A DNA stretch of 64,000 nt from Sipunculus nudus (lineage: Eukaryota > Annelida > Sipuncula > Golfingiida > Sipunculidae). Positions within the stretch are counted from its first letter, which is position 1. Each line of letters opens with the position of its first letter. Under the pieces are notes generated by a model that searched no databases, had not been told where the DNA came from, and saw only the letters and a program-made list of their open reading frames with translations. The position numbers and the translations under genes were made by a program. Shown in pieces: positions 20,666 to 32,747 of this stretch. The DNA is taken from contig CM049306.1 of assembly GCA_026874595.1 (NCBI GenBank), positions 56,233,519 through 56,297,518 on the forward strand. The letters run 5' to 3'.

Positions 20666-21640
20666 TTATATAAAAGTGTAGATAAACTGTATCTCTTCAT
20701 CATCGTAGCATCCTTCTCAAACACACTACAAAGTTACAATGGTAAATTACAAAGATATAAATTATATTAAAGTGTAGGTAAACTGTATCTCTTCAGCATG
20801 GTGGCAGCCTTCTCAAACACACCCAACAGACTGCGGGTCTACAAGGTAACATAGTAAATTACAAAGATATAAATTATATAAAAGTGTAGGTTAACTGTAT
20901 CTCTTTAGCATCTTAGCATCCTTCTCAAACACACCCAATAGACTGTGTCTACAAAGTAACAATGGTAAATTAAAGAAGATATAAATATATAAAAGTGTAG
21001 CTAAACTGTATCTCTTCAGCATGGTGGCAGCCTCCTCAAACACACCCAACAGACTGCGGGTCTACAAAGTAAAAAAGGTAAATTACAAAGATATAAATTA
21101 TATCAAAGTGTAGATAAACTGTATCTCTTCATCATCGTAGCATCCTTCTCAAACACACTACAAAGTTACAATGGTAAATTACAAAGATATAAATTATATT
21201 AAAGTGTAGGTAAACTGTATCTCTTCAGCATGGTGGCAGCCTTCTCAAACACACCCAACAGACTGCGGGTCTACAAGGTAACAACGGTAAATTACAAAGA
21301 TATAAATTATATAAAAGTGTAGGTTAACTGTATCTCTTCAGCATGGTGGCAGCCTTCTCAAACACACCCAAGAGACTGCGGGTCTACAAGGTAACAACGG
21401 TAAATTACAAAGATATAAATTATATAAAAGTGTAGGTTAACTGTATCTCTTCAGCATGGTGGCAGCCTTCTCAAACACACCCAACAGACTGTCAGTTTAC
21501 AAGGTAACAATGGACAGTTAATGAAAAAGCTAATACAAAAGTATCGGGTAAGCTACAGGTGGTTATATCTTTACTGACTTTAGCATGGTGGCATCCTTCT
21601 CAAACACTGCAAACAGACTGAGGATCTACAACAAGATATG
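20666..21640 (-). repeat. Tandem array of partial APPL exon-2 copies with splice acceptors
   Basis: Nine units of about 95-140 bp, each carrying the last bases of intron 1, the acceptor and the first half of exon 2. On the minus strand they read TRSLLGVFEKAATMLKRY and then soon meet a stop (for many, ...RYS then TAA). None keeps the exon-2 donor. A larger block of 433 bp repeats too (unit pair at 20692/20788 equals 21125/21221). The true exon 2 at 19067-19165 is the outermost member, cut off by the Helitron. The last unit (about 21575-21640) is the most diverged. Confidence 0.85.
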
Positions 21641-21699
21641 ATGGAACAATGAATAAAATACCACATACAAACATAATCAATCAGACAAATGTGACTCAC

Positions 21700-22136
21700 G
21701 GACCATGATAACAGGGTAAACTAGATTTGGTCGGACAACGGTCCTCAGAGGGCCTGCGTTTCTGCTAGTGCTGGACTAGTTTACATATGGGTGAATATAG
21801 TGTTAAATTTGAAAAATATGACAAACAGAAACAGGCTTTTATCCACATGTATGAGGGAAAACATCCAACTGGTTATTTGAGTTATTGCATGCCAAGGAAA
21901 ATCAGCGATCAGGCTGTGGCACCCATATTGCAATTCCAACAGGTCTGTTATTCAATAGGTCTGGAGCCGTCATAGTTACCAATCATCCCTACAAATTTGG
22001 GAAAGCTGCAGTATATTGATGTTGAGTTATTGTGCGCGAAAGAAAGTGTCACTGATGGAAGGATGGAAGTACGGATGGACGGACGGACTGACACGGTTAT
22101 CACTATAGGCCCCGCTTTTCAAATGAGGCCCTAATA
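21700..22136 (+). mobile_element. Fragment of element family F (GACGGACGG plus hairpin end)
   Basis: Ends in a (GACG)n-like tract followed by 'atcactataggccccgctt' and 'ggccctaataa', an imperfect hairpin. The same end occurs at 41480-41569. The architecture (microsatellite, then hairpin, then A-rich end) resembles family B. The 5' end was not identified. Confidence 0.45.
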
Positions 22137-22811
22137 AAAATTACACACATATAATGCATGAATACAGATGAGCCACACAGACTGCCCAAACTGAAAACCA
22201 ACATTTTCAAGGAAGAAAAAGGGTCTGCAGGGAAGAGACTTCAATTTTCATACAATTTCATAATTAAATTTCATGAAAATTAATATATGGTAACTAAGGC
22301 AAAAAAGATTGGATCTTAGACACCAGGTACATAAATTTTGACCCATCTATTTGTAAACTAGCACTCCAGTGAATAAGTTAGGACACTGGAAATTACTGGA
22401 TTATAAAACATGGTAATATATGTATATATATATATATTTATTATTATACCAAATTTCTGTTACAATATCAATGCGCCACTTCCTATTAATTATTATATAT
22501 ATGTAGTTATACTGACACTTTAATTACTTAGACGGGTCACAGCTAGAGCCTTAAGTGGAAATTATAAAGAGGTTACTATATTTTTAGGTTCACTTATTGT
22601 ACAGCTAATTAGAGTTTTTGCCTCATTTCCAGCTAGGATGAATAACCTTCTGTCGCTGTCACTAATTGGGTAATGTCAGATTTTGTACTCATGAAGGAGA
22701 CCGTGACAGTTTGAGTGTAGACTGTTTAATAATTACCTACTTGAAGTAGACTCTTCTGACTTTATTTTCCAATGTTCAACGCAGCTAAACGACAACATTA
22801 TTTATCCTTAC
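22137..22811. other. APPL intron 1, proximal part
   Basis: Non-coding, AT-rich, with a short TA run near 22420-22437. It ends at the exon 1 donor. No other element is recognised. Confidence 0.5.
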
Positions 22812-22865
22812 CTGTGGGCTGTTTTCAAGCGTATCCTCTAGATGGAGTTTCTCCATATCTGGCAT
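22812..22865 (-). CDS. APPL1: APPL exon 1 (start codon exon)
   Basis: Encodes MPDMEKLHLEDTLENSPQ, which lines up with the conserved start of APPL1 (acidic segment before the BAR domain, ending in SPQ at the exon border). The ATG is at 22863-22865 and the donor is CAG|GTAAGG (22806-22811). It is 18 codons, phase 0, and splices to exon 2 at 19165. The upstream DNA (22866-23140) is richer in CpG than its surroundings, consistent with a promoter region. The gene is head to head with PSMD6. Confidence 0.9.
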
Positions 22866-23261
22866 GCTACGCTGCGGTTTATACAAGGATCGCTGAATCT
22901 TGCATTCCAGGGATGACACCAATGTTTTGATGCAGTGGGGATACGGCTTCCTCTCAGATGATTACTTTTGACAGATCCACGGAAGTGGGGCGTACTGCAC
23001 ATGCGCCAGGTTATAATTACCGTAAACACACGTCGAAAGGACGATGGCAAGCGATCCATGCAAGCCATAACAAGCCCTTTGAAACACGCCCGTGTTTTTC
23101 GATCATTTTTAATGATGAAATCGATAAACGTATATTCCATCATAGAATTAAAAAAGCGTTCTTAAATGACTCAACTGGTATGCTAATCAATATATTCTGA
23201 GTCATCCTCTTCTATATCAACAATAGTTACATAAAATTTAAATAAGTCCATGGATTTGAAT

Positions 23262-23357
23262 ATATAATGTAATAATATAATATAATATAATATAATATAA
23301 TATAATATAATATCATATCATATCATATCATATCATATCATATCATATCATATCATG

Positions 23358-23413
<56 letters not shown>

Positions 23414-23530
23414 TAATACAGTATAATACAGTATTATACAGTATGATACAGTATAATGCAGTATAATACAGTATAATATCATACAATATATACAGTATAG
23501 TACCGTACAGTAAAGTACAATACAATACAG
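23262..23530. repeat. Compound microsatellite: (ATAAT)n, (ATCAT)n, (TA)n, (GTATAATACA)n
   Basis: A graded run in which one pentamer changes into the next: TATAA units, then TATCA units (about 23311-23355), a TA tract (about 23360-23410), then units like GTATAATACA. It looks like stepwise spread of point changes in a slipping repeat. The long tyrosine-rich and isoleucine-rich frames here are artefacts. Confidence 0.9.
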
Positions 23531-23599
23531 CACTCTGCATGCTTATTGGGAAGGCTGTGCCCCACAGCTGTGCATCACTCACATACGAGTGCGTCTTTT

Positions 23600-23831
23600 T
23601 TGGGAGGGGGAGGGGGGTCCTCCGGTGTTATGAGTCATTGAAACATGTGGGGCGGGGCGGGTGCGGGCTGAAATAAAATTCTGCGGGGTGGGTGCGGGCT
23701 GAAAGAATCATAAAGACGGCGGGGTTGGCGGGCTGAATTTTTCCCTTTGATTGTGGGGCGGGCTGTGAGCTGACAGGGCATGATACAGGGAGGGTTCGGG
23801 TTCAATTTTTCGGCCCGCGCAGGACCCTAGT
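23600..23831 (-). mobile_element. hAT-like terminal fragment
   Basis: Ends in 'ggcccgcgcaggaccctag', which on the minus strand begins CTAGGGTCCTGCGCGGGCC, typical of hAT family ends. The body has repeated GCGGGGCGGGTGCGGGCTGA words, also common just inside such ends. The partner end was not found, so this is probably a fragment. Confidence 0.45.
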
Positions 23832-24056
23832 TATGACCCAGCAATGGGGATGAATACACACCTAGGACCCGCAGGTGCAGTAGACACCGGAACCTGGGTG
23901 ACACCAGGACATAAAATAATAATAAAAAAAAATGATAGGAAGCGAGTGCTACCTCCCTGTCAAGTAGTCTCACACCGACAGTGAAACTGAGCAGATGAAC
24001 ATACTTAGGTAACGAATTAGACAAGTCAGCATTACAAAATGGAGGCGGTTACCTCA

Positions 24057-24204
24057 ACAAAAAAATAATAAAATATAATATAATAAAATATAATATAATA
24101 TAATATAATATAATATAATATAATATAATATAATATAATATAATATAATATAATATAATATAATATAATATAATATAATATAATATAATATAATATAATA
24201 TAAT
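24057..24204. repeat. (TATAA)n pentanucleotide microsatellite
   Basis: About 145 bp of nearly pure TATAA/AATAT units. Related TATAA runs occur at 23265-23310 and 25057-25140, so the APPL-PSMD6 spacer has several separate arrays of the same pentamer. Confidence 0.95.
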
Positions 24205-24433
24205 GAATTTATATTATGATATAGAGTACTCAGCTTTTTTTGTAGTCTACATACTTAAATATAACTTTGTCCATACATCAACATTTTGTACCCAGAAATT
24301 GAAGAGTAAACGTATGGTTAATGTAAATCAAACTTTTTTTTATAGATTCACTAATTCATTTATAGATTCACTTATACAATATACAGTTTATTATCATACC
24401 ATACATATACCGTACGTTATAATATAGGAAATT

Positions 24434-25055
24434 GGAAGTGGCTAAACAGCCGGCAGGGTGCCGGCAGTTTAGTCCACGGGCTAAACAGTCGGCAGGGGAA
24501 AATAACTTTGCCGGCAGTTTAGCCCTGCCGGCATATTAATGTATGCTCTATTTCAGTCTTTTTCAGTGTTATACTCCCTACTTTCCATTATTATTTGGAC
24601 CATGAGCTGACAATATAGATGACTTACTCACCAAATTATCTATTTTGCTAGTCTCTATGTAATAAGTATGTCGAGTACTAATGAGTAGGTATAAAAAAGG
24701 GAACATTTATGATATTTACAGGGTAGTTTTATATATATTTTCTGATAAAAATTGTGATATTTACAGTATAATTTACAGATGTTGTGATAAAAATATACCA
24801 AAACTGTGAATGTGTGTCCAGAGACTGTTTTTAGTTTATATACACTAGTGTGCTTTTGAGCAAACAATTAATTAGTGTGTGAAAACAAACAACTCAGGAT
24901 ATGTCAAATAAATGGCCAAAGGATCAGCTAATTATTTGATCAAAGGTACAATCAAACAATCTTACACCACACCCAATTAAAGCTGTTGAGAAATATCCAA
25001 ATGGCATTTCTTACAAAAAGGTTATCAAAACCTTGCCGGCTGTTTACCCACTTCC
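24434..25055. mobile_element. Inverted-repeat element (MITE-like)
   Basis: GGAAGTGGCTAAACAGCCGG at the left end pairs with CCTTGCCGGCTGTTTACCCACTTCC at the right end. GCCGGCA words are repeated inside the left end (24450-24535) in both orientations. The interior is AT-rich without a gene. It sits within TATAA repeats, so a target duplication is hard to define. Confidence 0.65.
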
Positions 25056-25056
25056 T

Positions 25057-25345
25057 ATAATATAATATAATATAATATAATATTATATAATATCATATAA
25101 TATAATATTATGTGATATTATATAATATAATATAATTGATACAGTATAATACAAAATAATATAATTTAATATATATCGTACAGTACGGTAAAATATTATA
25201 AAATATAAAATAAATCATGTATAATAAAAGATAAAATACCATAATATTATATATTATTATATATAAATATATAAATTTATGAATATAATATAATATAATA
25301 CATGTATTATATAATATAATATAAAATAATATTAATGAAATAAAA
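25057..25345. repeat. Degenerate TATAA-rich tract
   Basis: Imperfect TATAA, ATATT and TA runs, an older version of the pentamer arrays nearby. It lies about 350 bp upstream of the PSMD6 start. Confidence 0.7.
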
Positions 25346-25639
25346 TAAAATAACAGCATTATACTGTGTAATATATGAAAATAGAAGTTAGATCAGGTAG
25401 TAGAATATGAAATTTGAGGTGTAGAGCTTAAATTCAGATTTATATGTAAAAGCAATAATTTTCCAAAAATTCCGATATTGTGTTTTATTTCGTTGATAAA
25501 ACCTGTCATTTGACCAACAACTAGGTATGAATTGCCTCTGAAAATTCTTCTCAGGCAACTTTCATGAGTACTCCCATTGGTGCCTTCCAAACGATTACCG
25601 AACAAAGCGCCACCATGTGTCTGGGTAAGAAACTAACTT

Positions 25640-25703
25640 TCTGGTGGTTTTACTGTTTTAGTGAAGTACTAACGGTAGTTAACAATCTACGTCACAGGGA
25701 AAC
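25640..25703 (+). promoter_or_regulatory. PSMD6 proximal 5' region with CRE-like site
   Basis: Immediately upstream of the PSMD6 ATG. TACGTCA (25688-25694) matches the ATF/CREB-type half-site TGACGTA on the other strand. No TATA box is evident at a useful distance. The assignment is by position and motif only. Confidence 0.3.
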
Positions 25704-25848
25704 ATGCCGGTCGAAAATTTAGAAGAAGAGGGTTTGGAGAAAAATCCTAATCTCCAGCTCGCACAGTGGCGATTTTTGCTCACAACGGAGAAGCACAGAA
25801 ACGACCAAAAACTAAAGAATGACTTCCTTCAATCAATTAAGGACGAAA
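25704..25848 (+). CDS. PSMD6: PSMD6 exon 1
   Basis: Begins MPVENLEEEGLEKNPNLQLA, matching the PSMD6/Rpn7 N-terminus. 145 nt with donor AAA|GTGAGT; the last base plus AT of exon 2 makes Asn. PSMD6 is a lid subunit of the 26S proteasome regulatory particle that helps hold the PCI-subunit horseshoe together near the Rpn11 deubiquitinase. The gene's eight exons add up to 1170 nt, giving 389 residues, the same length as the human protein. Confidence 0.95.
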
Positions 25849-26113
25849 GTGAGTATTTTCATGAAAATGAAGGAGCCCCTTTGTCAATTATGATGAATCA
25901 CTGCCGCTGTGACCCTGATTATCGCTCACAGTAAAACCTGTGATAATCAAAATATAATTACATTTAATATATTCATTATTCGGAATATAATACTCATATT
26001 TTTCCCATCAGGAAAGTACATTTTAATGTATTTTCATTTTAAACTTTAGCCGTATGTAGACTCATGCCCACGAGGTTTTGTTTGTTATCAAACTGAACAA
26101 CTCTTTTAAACAA

Positions 26114-29100
26114 GGCCGCCCTTATTGACACACGGGGTGTGTCAATAAAGTCCAGCTTATTGACACACAGTTTAACTGCGCATGCGTCAAATCTGTCACA
26201 TTCCCGCTAGATGGCAGGGCGTTCACCGTGTGTCACTAACACCCCCGTCGTGATACCCGAAACCGTGTGTCAATAACGCGAGTTGTTGTTACTATAGTAG
26301 ATCTTAATTACCGGGCCGTGTAGGAGAAATGGTAGCTTTGGACTAATCAGGTGTTACCATTGGGGGCCTTTGATCTCTGACACAAATGTTTAACATTTAA
26401 TATAGTTTATTACTTTCATCGCCTAGGTATATTAATTAGTTTAAAAAAACTATTTTTACCAGGCGGGGTACTACTAATTTCGGGGATGAAAATTACATCC
26501 CTGATGAAAATTATTTAACTCATTTCAAAATTTTAAATATATTCAACAATTTAAAAATAAAATATAATTTACATACATATATCTCGTTTTATTCAATAAT
26601 ATTTTTCTAATGAGAAAATAATAAACAAGCATAATAGGAACAAATAAGCTTTATTGAAATTAATAAAAAATATAGTAAGTTAATCAGTTTTTTTTTATTA
26701 CTAAATATACAAACTTTATAAGCACATAGATACTTAATAATTAAATAATTGCTATTAACCTGGAGAAGTGGACACTTTATCACTCTAATAATAATAGAGA
26801 CGTGATTACTGAGAATTTTGTCACATTCTTCTTTATGAGATGTATACTTTTCCAGATTTTCACGATGTAAAGTGTACATGTTCAAAATCAGAGAAACAAA
26901 CCGAAAATGAAATTGGCTAAGTTACTACGAGCCATGGAATGGTCATATCTTTATCAACAACTCATCATCGTGGCCTGATCGATTATAGAATAACGCGTCT
27001 TACTTTAACAAACTTAACCCTATATTATAGCCAAAGATCAGAATGGGGTTCGAAAAGGTCGCTCCTGTCCTGATCATATTTTTAGTTACTTCATTATTAA
27101 GTAATCGTTTGCCTCAAGGAATAGAAACACGTCGCCCTAGTAAGTGGGCATGTGCATGCATGCAGGAAAAAAGCTGTTGATGGGTAAATATAGGAAACTA
27201 CTCTTCACTCGCGGCTGTTTGGACTAAAAATTGATTACAAAATCTATAACACCATAAAAAAGTTTATATAGTAGTTATTCAGCTTATGTATGATTAAGTA
27301 ATAATATTTTCACAAATTGGTTTGGAGTACTATATGTGAGGTACAAGGCAATATAATCTGTCACGCTGTATACTATATATGTATTAACGGCTTAGCAGAA
27401 AAAAATAAAAGCCTTATGTCGGTATAAGATCCATTTTTTATGGCCTAAAAGTTCTGATTTCCTAGCGCCGCAGTTGGTCCGCAGTTGGAACAAGTGTAAA
27501 AATTTACTTTTACGCCGTTAGAAAAAAGCACAACCCGTACACTCTGATGATGAGAGAAAACAAGAGAAACATTTAGTCACTCCAGACTTAGTAGTTTTTG
27601 GAAATGGAAACAAGATTTAATTGATATATCAGAGGAGACTGTTTATATGGGATTCTCCAAGATTTATGACACAACAAATTTCGTACCATGCACTTAGGAA
27701 TTTTCAGTTTTATGAACTACAACGTCGGGTAACGTTAAACCCATTTCTTCATAGACTGAATGTAGGCTAATAGATTCTCCAACTTGTACCTTTTGTAAAT
27801 TAGTAAGAGAAACTTTATCACATATATTTTGGAATTGTTCTCTGGTCGCTAACTTGTGATTAAAAGTACAAGAGGTTTTGAATAATTCGTCATTAAACTT
27901 CTCTGTTAAGTTTTCAGTTTCTGAAGTTTTGTTAGGTTAAAGCGAACATAGATGGTTAAATATGCTAACACTGGTTGCTAAAAAGTATGTTTGTAATTGC
28001 AGATGTCTCAAAATGTTACCGAACTATCATGGATGTATAAGCTATGTTAAGCAGATTTATTCAACATATGATGTAATCGCTCAGAAACTTTGAGCAGGTA
28101 AATTAACTCAACATTATTCAAAATGGGAAAACCTTACCGACCTGCTCTCCTCTACATGAATAATCCTCACGATTCAATGTAAATTGTTTTTGAAATATTA
28201 ATTTTTATATGTATGTTTGTATGTGTACTGTTACGTTATGCATGTACTACGTTTCTGTAATAAAAAAGAAAGAAAATCCAAACAATTCATTGTGCTATAT
28301 AAAATATACACATTTAATATAAACAATATAAACATGTTAAGATATGGACACAAACATGGATACATATTTTTATTATATACAAAATATACCGTACATAAAT
28401 ATTCAAGCAAGTTCCATATAAAATTAAATATTCCAATACAGTCTTCTTCAGTATCATCCTTCTCGACCTCTGAACAGTGTTTCCTAATGCATGCCCTGCC
28501 ATGCAGGGGCCCTGGATGAGGTGAATATGCAACTAGAGAATTTTTAAAGGCTTGTTTCATTTATTGTCTTTGACGCATTATTTTCAAATTGTTATTATTC
28601 TATAATAAATGGAAATGGATATCTATATAAGAATAACTACCATATTTGATATTTTATGACTAAATGGGCTCAAATTAGTCAAATATAGCTTGTACAATGC
28701 AATGCAACGTTTTCTTAGCGACTTTATCAATATCAACGTCATGCATAACGTTATTGTGGTAGATCAAAGTTTGAGCCGATAAATTCGACTTAGGATACAC
28801 GATGACTCTCAAACAACACCACCATAAATAAAATGCTTATTTTTTTGTAAAATTATACATCTCCTTTATATTACAGAACATTACTTTTATTTATAATTTG
28901 CGTTAAAGATGGAAAATAGGCCATTGAAAAAAAAAATTTAATTACACAATAACCCTGGAAAACCCCTGTTACAATAAGGCAAAAGAAACGTCTTCGCAAT
29001 AAAAAAAAAACACCACATTTCATGACGCCCAGTTTCCCTGGTAGCCTTTGAAGTTACCTGGCCCTTTGATCTATGACACCAGTGATCAAAGAGATTAATT

Positions 29101-29269
29101 GGGGTAACGGTGCGCCAGCTTAATTGCGGTACTACGCGTGACTGAACACTGGTGACACACGGTAACCAAGACTCCCAATTCTCAGTACCCGAGACCTCAA
29201 AACACGGTAACCGAGACCTCCAAATCGAGGTAACCGAGACTTTCAGACCGTGTGTCAATAAGCACTTCG
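26114..29269. mobile_element. 3.16 kb inverted-repeat DNA transposon with 9-bp target duplication (in PSMD6 intron 1)
   Basis: Both ends carry CTTATTGACACACGG in inverted orientation (left near 26120, right ending near 29265) and are flanked by TTTAAACAA (26105-26113 and 29270-29278). The same TTATTGACACAC word recurs in both orientations near the left end, including a hairpin TTATTGACACAC-GGG-GTGTGTCAATAA, and again near 26268. A 9-bp duplication suits Mutator-like or Merlin-like groups; the family is not determined. No transposase is visible. The interior includes a LINE remnant. Confidence 0.7.
27540..28275 (+). mobile_element. LINE ORF2 C-terminal remnant (Tx1/L1-like)
   Basis: With frameshifts, the plus strand reads RNFQFYELQRRVTLNPFLHR, then a Cys/His box TCTFCKLVRETLSHIFWNCS, then KKYVCNCRCLKMLPN and a terminal HYSKWENL. 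This is the usual order in the tail of L1/Tx1-clade non-LTR reverse transcriptases. The 3' end reaches 'ctgtaataaaaaagaaagaa'. It is 5'-truncated and disabled, and lies within the inverted-repeat transposon in PSMD6 intron 1. Confidence 0.6.
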
Positions 29270-29278
29270 TTTAAACAA

Positions 29279-31650
29279 AACACTGATTGACTGAGACTGG
29301 CTGAGTGACAGACGGACTTAATCCAGTGAAGAATCAGAATTAGGTACAAAAGTCAGGACTTCATTTGCACTAGGACATATGCACACAATTGCATAAGTTT
29401 TGTTTCCTTATAAATGAGAATTGATTTTACTCTCCTGTGACATTCCATGTATGGATTTTGCCAGTGTAGGTACATATACTTCATCCATTGACATTTTTTA
29501 CACCAATTTCACATAATCAGCTGAAAATCTCAAATTAACCATACTTTTTGCAAGCTCCAGTGAGCCACTGACCAGCAATGACTGTCCAGTCTACCGTGTT
29601 GGCCATGATATATGTAGAAACACCATTTCATTTGCTGGACCCTCATTAATTAGTGATTAAGCAAGTACTTACCTGGTCTGTAACTGTACACATAATGGCA
29701 ATTGGGGTGTACAGGTGCAGGCCACCATGCAACCCCTTATCTGATCAATGTGCCTGAATGGAGGCTGGGTAGAGCAGGGCTCCTAGGGTAATTAACCCTT
29801 ATAGACAAGGTTAGCTTTTCAGTCCATACGCTTTGGGGGGGAGGGGTAGTGACAGCTTGTCACCCCAAACGGCGATTTTAGATATACTAAAGACAATGGG
29901 GTGACAGTACATGCTATAGGGTTCGCATCAATTCTAGTATGTGCAGATGTGCACGCCATTTCGGACACTACTTTTTCATTTTCATCTACTTCTTGAGCTG
30001 TCATTTTCCTGAGTTAAGACAAAAAGTGATGTTATTCTGTTGGGAAAAATAATAATCATTACATCCACAGTTGACTTACGTGTATTTGTGCAGCAGTTTT
30101 TAATACCGAGGCTGGTTTTACTAGAAAAACTTGTCTCCACGTCTGTCGGCGGGAGAACCATAACTTCCGGTAGGGGATTCCCAAACGGCTATGTGTAAAA
30201 CTCGGAAGTCCGAAGTCGGAAACAAGGATTTTTTAAAATAAAGCAATGATCGAAGCATAATTAAAATGCTACTACATCAATGGAAAGTACCATTTTATTT
30301 TTATTGATAGAATAAGGTTTTTTCTATCATAATGCAAAAATCAAAGTTATCCATCCGAAGTTATAGACTATTTTTTTCTCGGAAATGCTGGTTATGGTCC
30401 AGATGTGTAAAACTCCAAAGCCAGTAATGGCTAATGCACTGGTCAACATATCGTCAGCAAACGTGTCAAGCATTTTCAATTATTTCAATATGACATATTT
30501 TTCATAAACTCAATCTGTTTTTTAACATTCATGATGCGGTTTTTATAATATATTATATTGATATTTTATTTCATTTTGTAAAACAAGATTATATTAACTC
30601 ATCAATATTTTATGCTGTTACCATATTTTATGTTGGGGGAAAAAGTTCAGTAAATGTTAAAAAATAAATTGTTACAGAGCAAATGTTATAGATATAAAAA
30701 ATTCTGTTTAATTATAGAACTTGATACCAGCAACTATTAAGTTCGGAGAGAAGGTGTCCGAAAACGCACGGTACTACTGTATCTAGAATTCCGACTATAG
30801 TCCAGTTAATTTTGTTTTCTGAGGATAAAAATATAAGAACAAATAAAAATAGTGAGTATATGCGGAATATTCAGATGCATGGATTTTTATAAAGATCAAA
30901 ATATGTTGAAATTTCATATTTGTTCAACATTTAGGAAATATATTACTGTTTTTATTTTGAAAGACATTGTGATTTATAACTATTTTAATGCCGTATTAGG
31001 GTTTATTATACCATATATATTATTCAGTGGTGCATCCATAGAGGGTGCAAGCCCGTTCAGACATAAAATCACATAATATCTCTCATTTTATCGAGTTCTT
31101 TTCCTATTAATTCATAATCAATTTTTCATTTATTTTTCAGACTACTTCTTTATTCCCCAGCAATTTCATTATTATATTTTTTGCTTTCCAATTCATAAGT
31201 TGGTGATTTACTCCACTATGAGAGCATTTAAATATACACTAGTATATTGAGGAATCCCCCCCCCCCCCCCCATCGCATTACCGTGCGAGTCATGCACGGT
31301 CTCCCCTTAGAGCTCAGCTCGGGGTGGGATCGACCGCGAAAAATCTCACGCCTCCTCGGCTGATACTCAGACTCACGCAGTGTGCTCTGCTGTCCAAGCC
31401 TGGGTGCTCAAAGATCACAAAAGTCGGTAAAATGCAAAGGTTGTCATAAGACTTAAACATATCAATTATTTACAACGAGTACTACTGACATTTTGCAGGT
31501 TATAAATGTATAGACGCGCATTTCATCATTGACATTAACATGTTACAAATTTTTTAATATTTGGACTTACCAGTTTATACCGTAATTTTATAGAAATATA
31601 AATATTAAAGCCAAACAACCTCAAGTTTGAATAAATTGTTTAAAAACATG
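29279..31650. other. PSMD6 intron 1, unassigned part
   Basis: Non-coding sequence with a poly-C run (31255-31271). The short frames near 29819-30004 (minus) and 30852-31076 (plus) do not resemble known proteins. No element ends recognised. Confidence 0.4.
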
Positions 31651-32747
31651 TAGGAGAATAGTTGCGGAACAGAAAATCCTCATAATCTTTTGTTTAAGGG
31701 GCCTCAAAATGTCCTCGTTACATTGCATATTTAAACAATTACTCCCTTCCCATACCCTCCCCATGTAAATATAAATATCTTTAACAAAAACATAGCTCTA
31801 GATGGGGTGAATTATATTACATGAAAAAACACCCACACATGTATATATATATATATATATATTAAATTTACAAATAAAAAAATTAAGAAGTTATATTTTT
31901 TCGATTATGTATCATGTATAATTGTATTATACACTCATTAAAAGCAGAATCATGCATAAGCAATTTTAATATATGCATGCAACTATAATTATAATGGAAC
32001 TGCATTTGGGCTGTGGCTCTTAACTGACCACAAGTTAACCAGTGCGTCTCTGTGACTTCCGAGTTATACACATTTGATCACATCCCAGCACTTCTGACTG
32101 ACTTCCATGATGGCTTCCGAGCACAAAATCATCCATAACTTTCAGATTAAAGAATGGATCACTATTATTCTTCGCAGAATGATAATAAAGATCTTATTCT
32201 AGGAGAATAGTTGCGGAACAGAAAATCCTCATAATCTTTTGTTTAAGGGGCCTCAAAATGTCCTCGTTACATTGCATATTTAAACAATTACTCCCTTCCC
32301 ATACCCTCCCCATGTAAATATAAATATCTTTAACAAAAACATAGCTCTAGATGGGGTGAATTATATTACATGAAAATACACCCACACATGTATATATATA
32401 TATATATATTAAATTTACAAATAAAAAAATTAAGAAGTTATATTTTTTCGATTATGTATCATGTATAATTGTATTATACACTCATTAAAAGCAGAATCAT
32501 GCATAAGCAATTTTAATATATGCATGCAACTATAATTATAATGGAACTGCATTTGGGCTGTGGCTCTTAACTGACCACAAGTTAACCAGTGCGTCTCTGT
32601 GACTTCCGAGTTATACACATTTGATCACATCCCAGCACTTCTGATTGACTTCCATGATGGCTTCCGAGCACAAAATCATCCATAACTTTCAGATTAAAGA
32701 ATGGATCACTATTATTCTTCGCAGAATGATAATAAAGATCTTATTCT
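31651..32747. repeat. 548-bp tandem duplication (two nearly identical copies)
   Basis: 31651-32199 and 32200-32747 both run from 'taggagaatagttgcgg' to 'gataataaagatcttattct'. They differ by only a few substitutions (for example gaaaaaacac versus gaaaatacac, ctgactgac versus ctgattgac) and the length of a short TA tract. The duplication is recent and lies in PSMD6 intron 1. The duplicated 62-codon minus-strand frame is not taken as a gene. Confidence 0.95.

Noticed and set aside
23348-23582. Tyrosine/isoleucine/cysteine-rich frames
   Set aside because: Translations of TA and pentamer microsatellites.
29819-30004. Minus-strand 61-codon frame starting MTAQEVDENEKVVSEM
   Set aside because: Looks mildly protein-like, but has no splice support, homologue or continuation.
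31255-31345. Hairpin-like GC-rich patch after poly-C, considered as a tRNA or SINE head
   Set aside because: No A-box/B-box pair or cloverleaf could be drawn.
31883-32618. Two identical 62-codon minus-strand frames
   Set aside because: Identity comes from the recent 548-bp duplication, not selection. The protein has no recognisable features.
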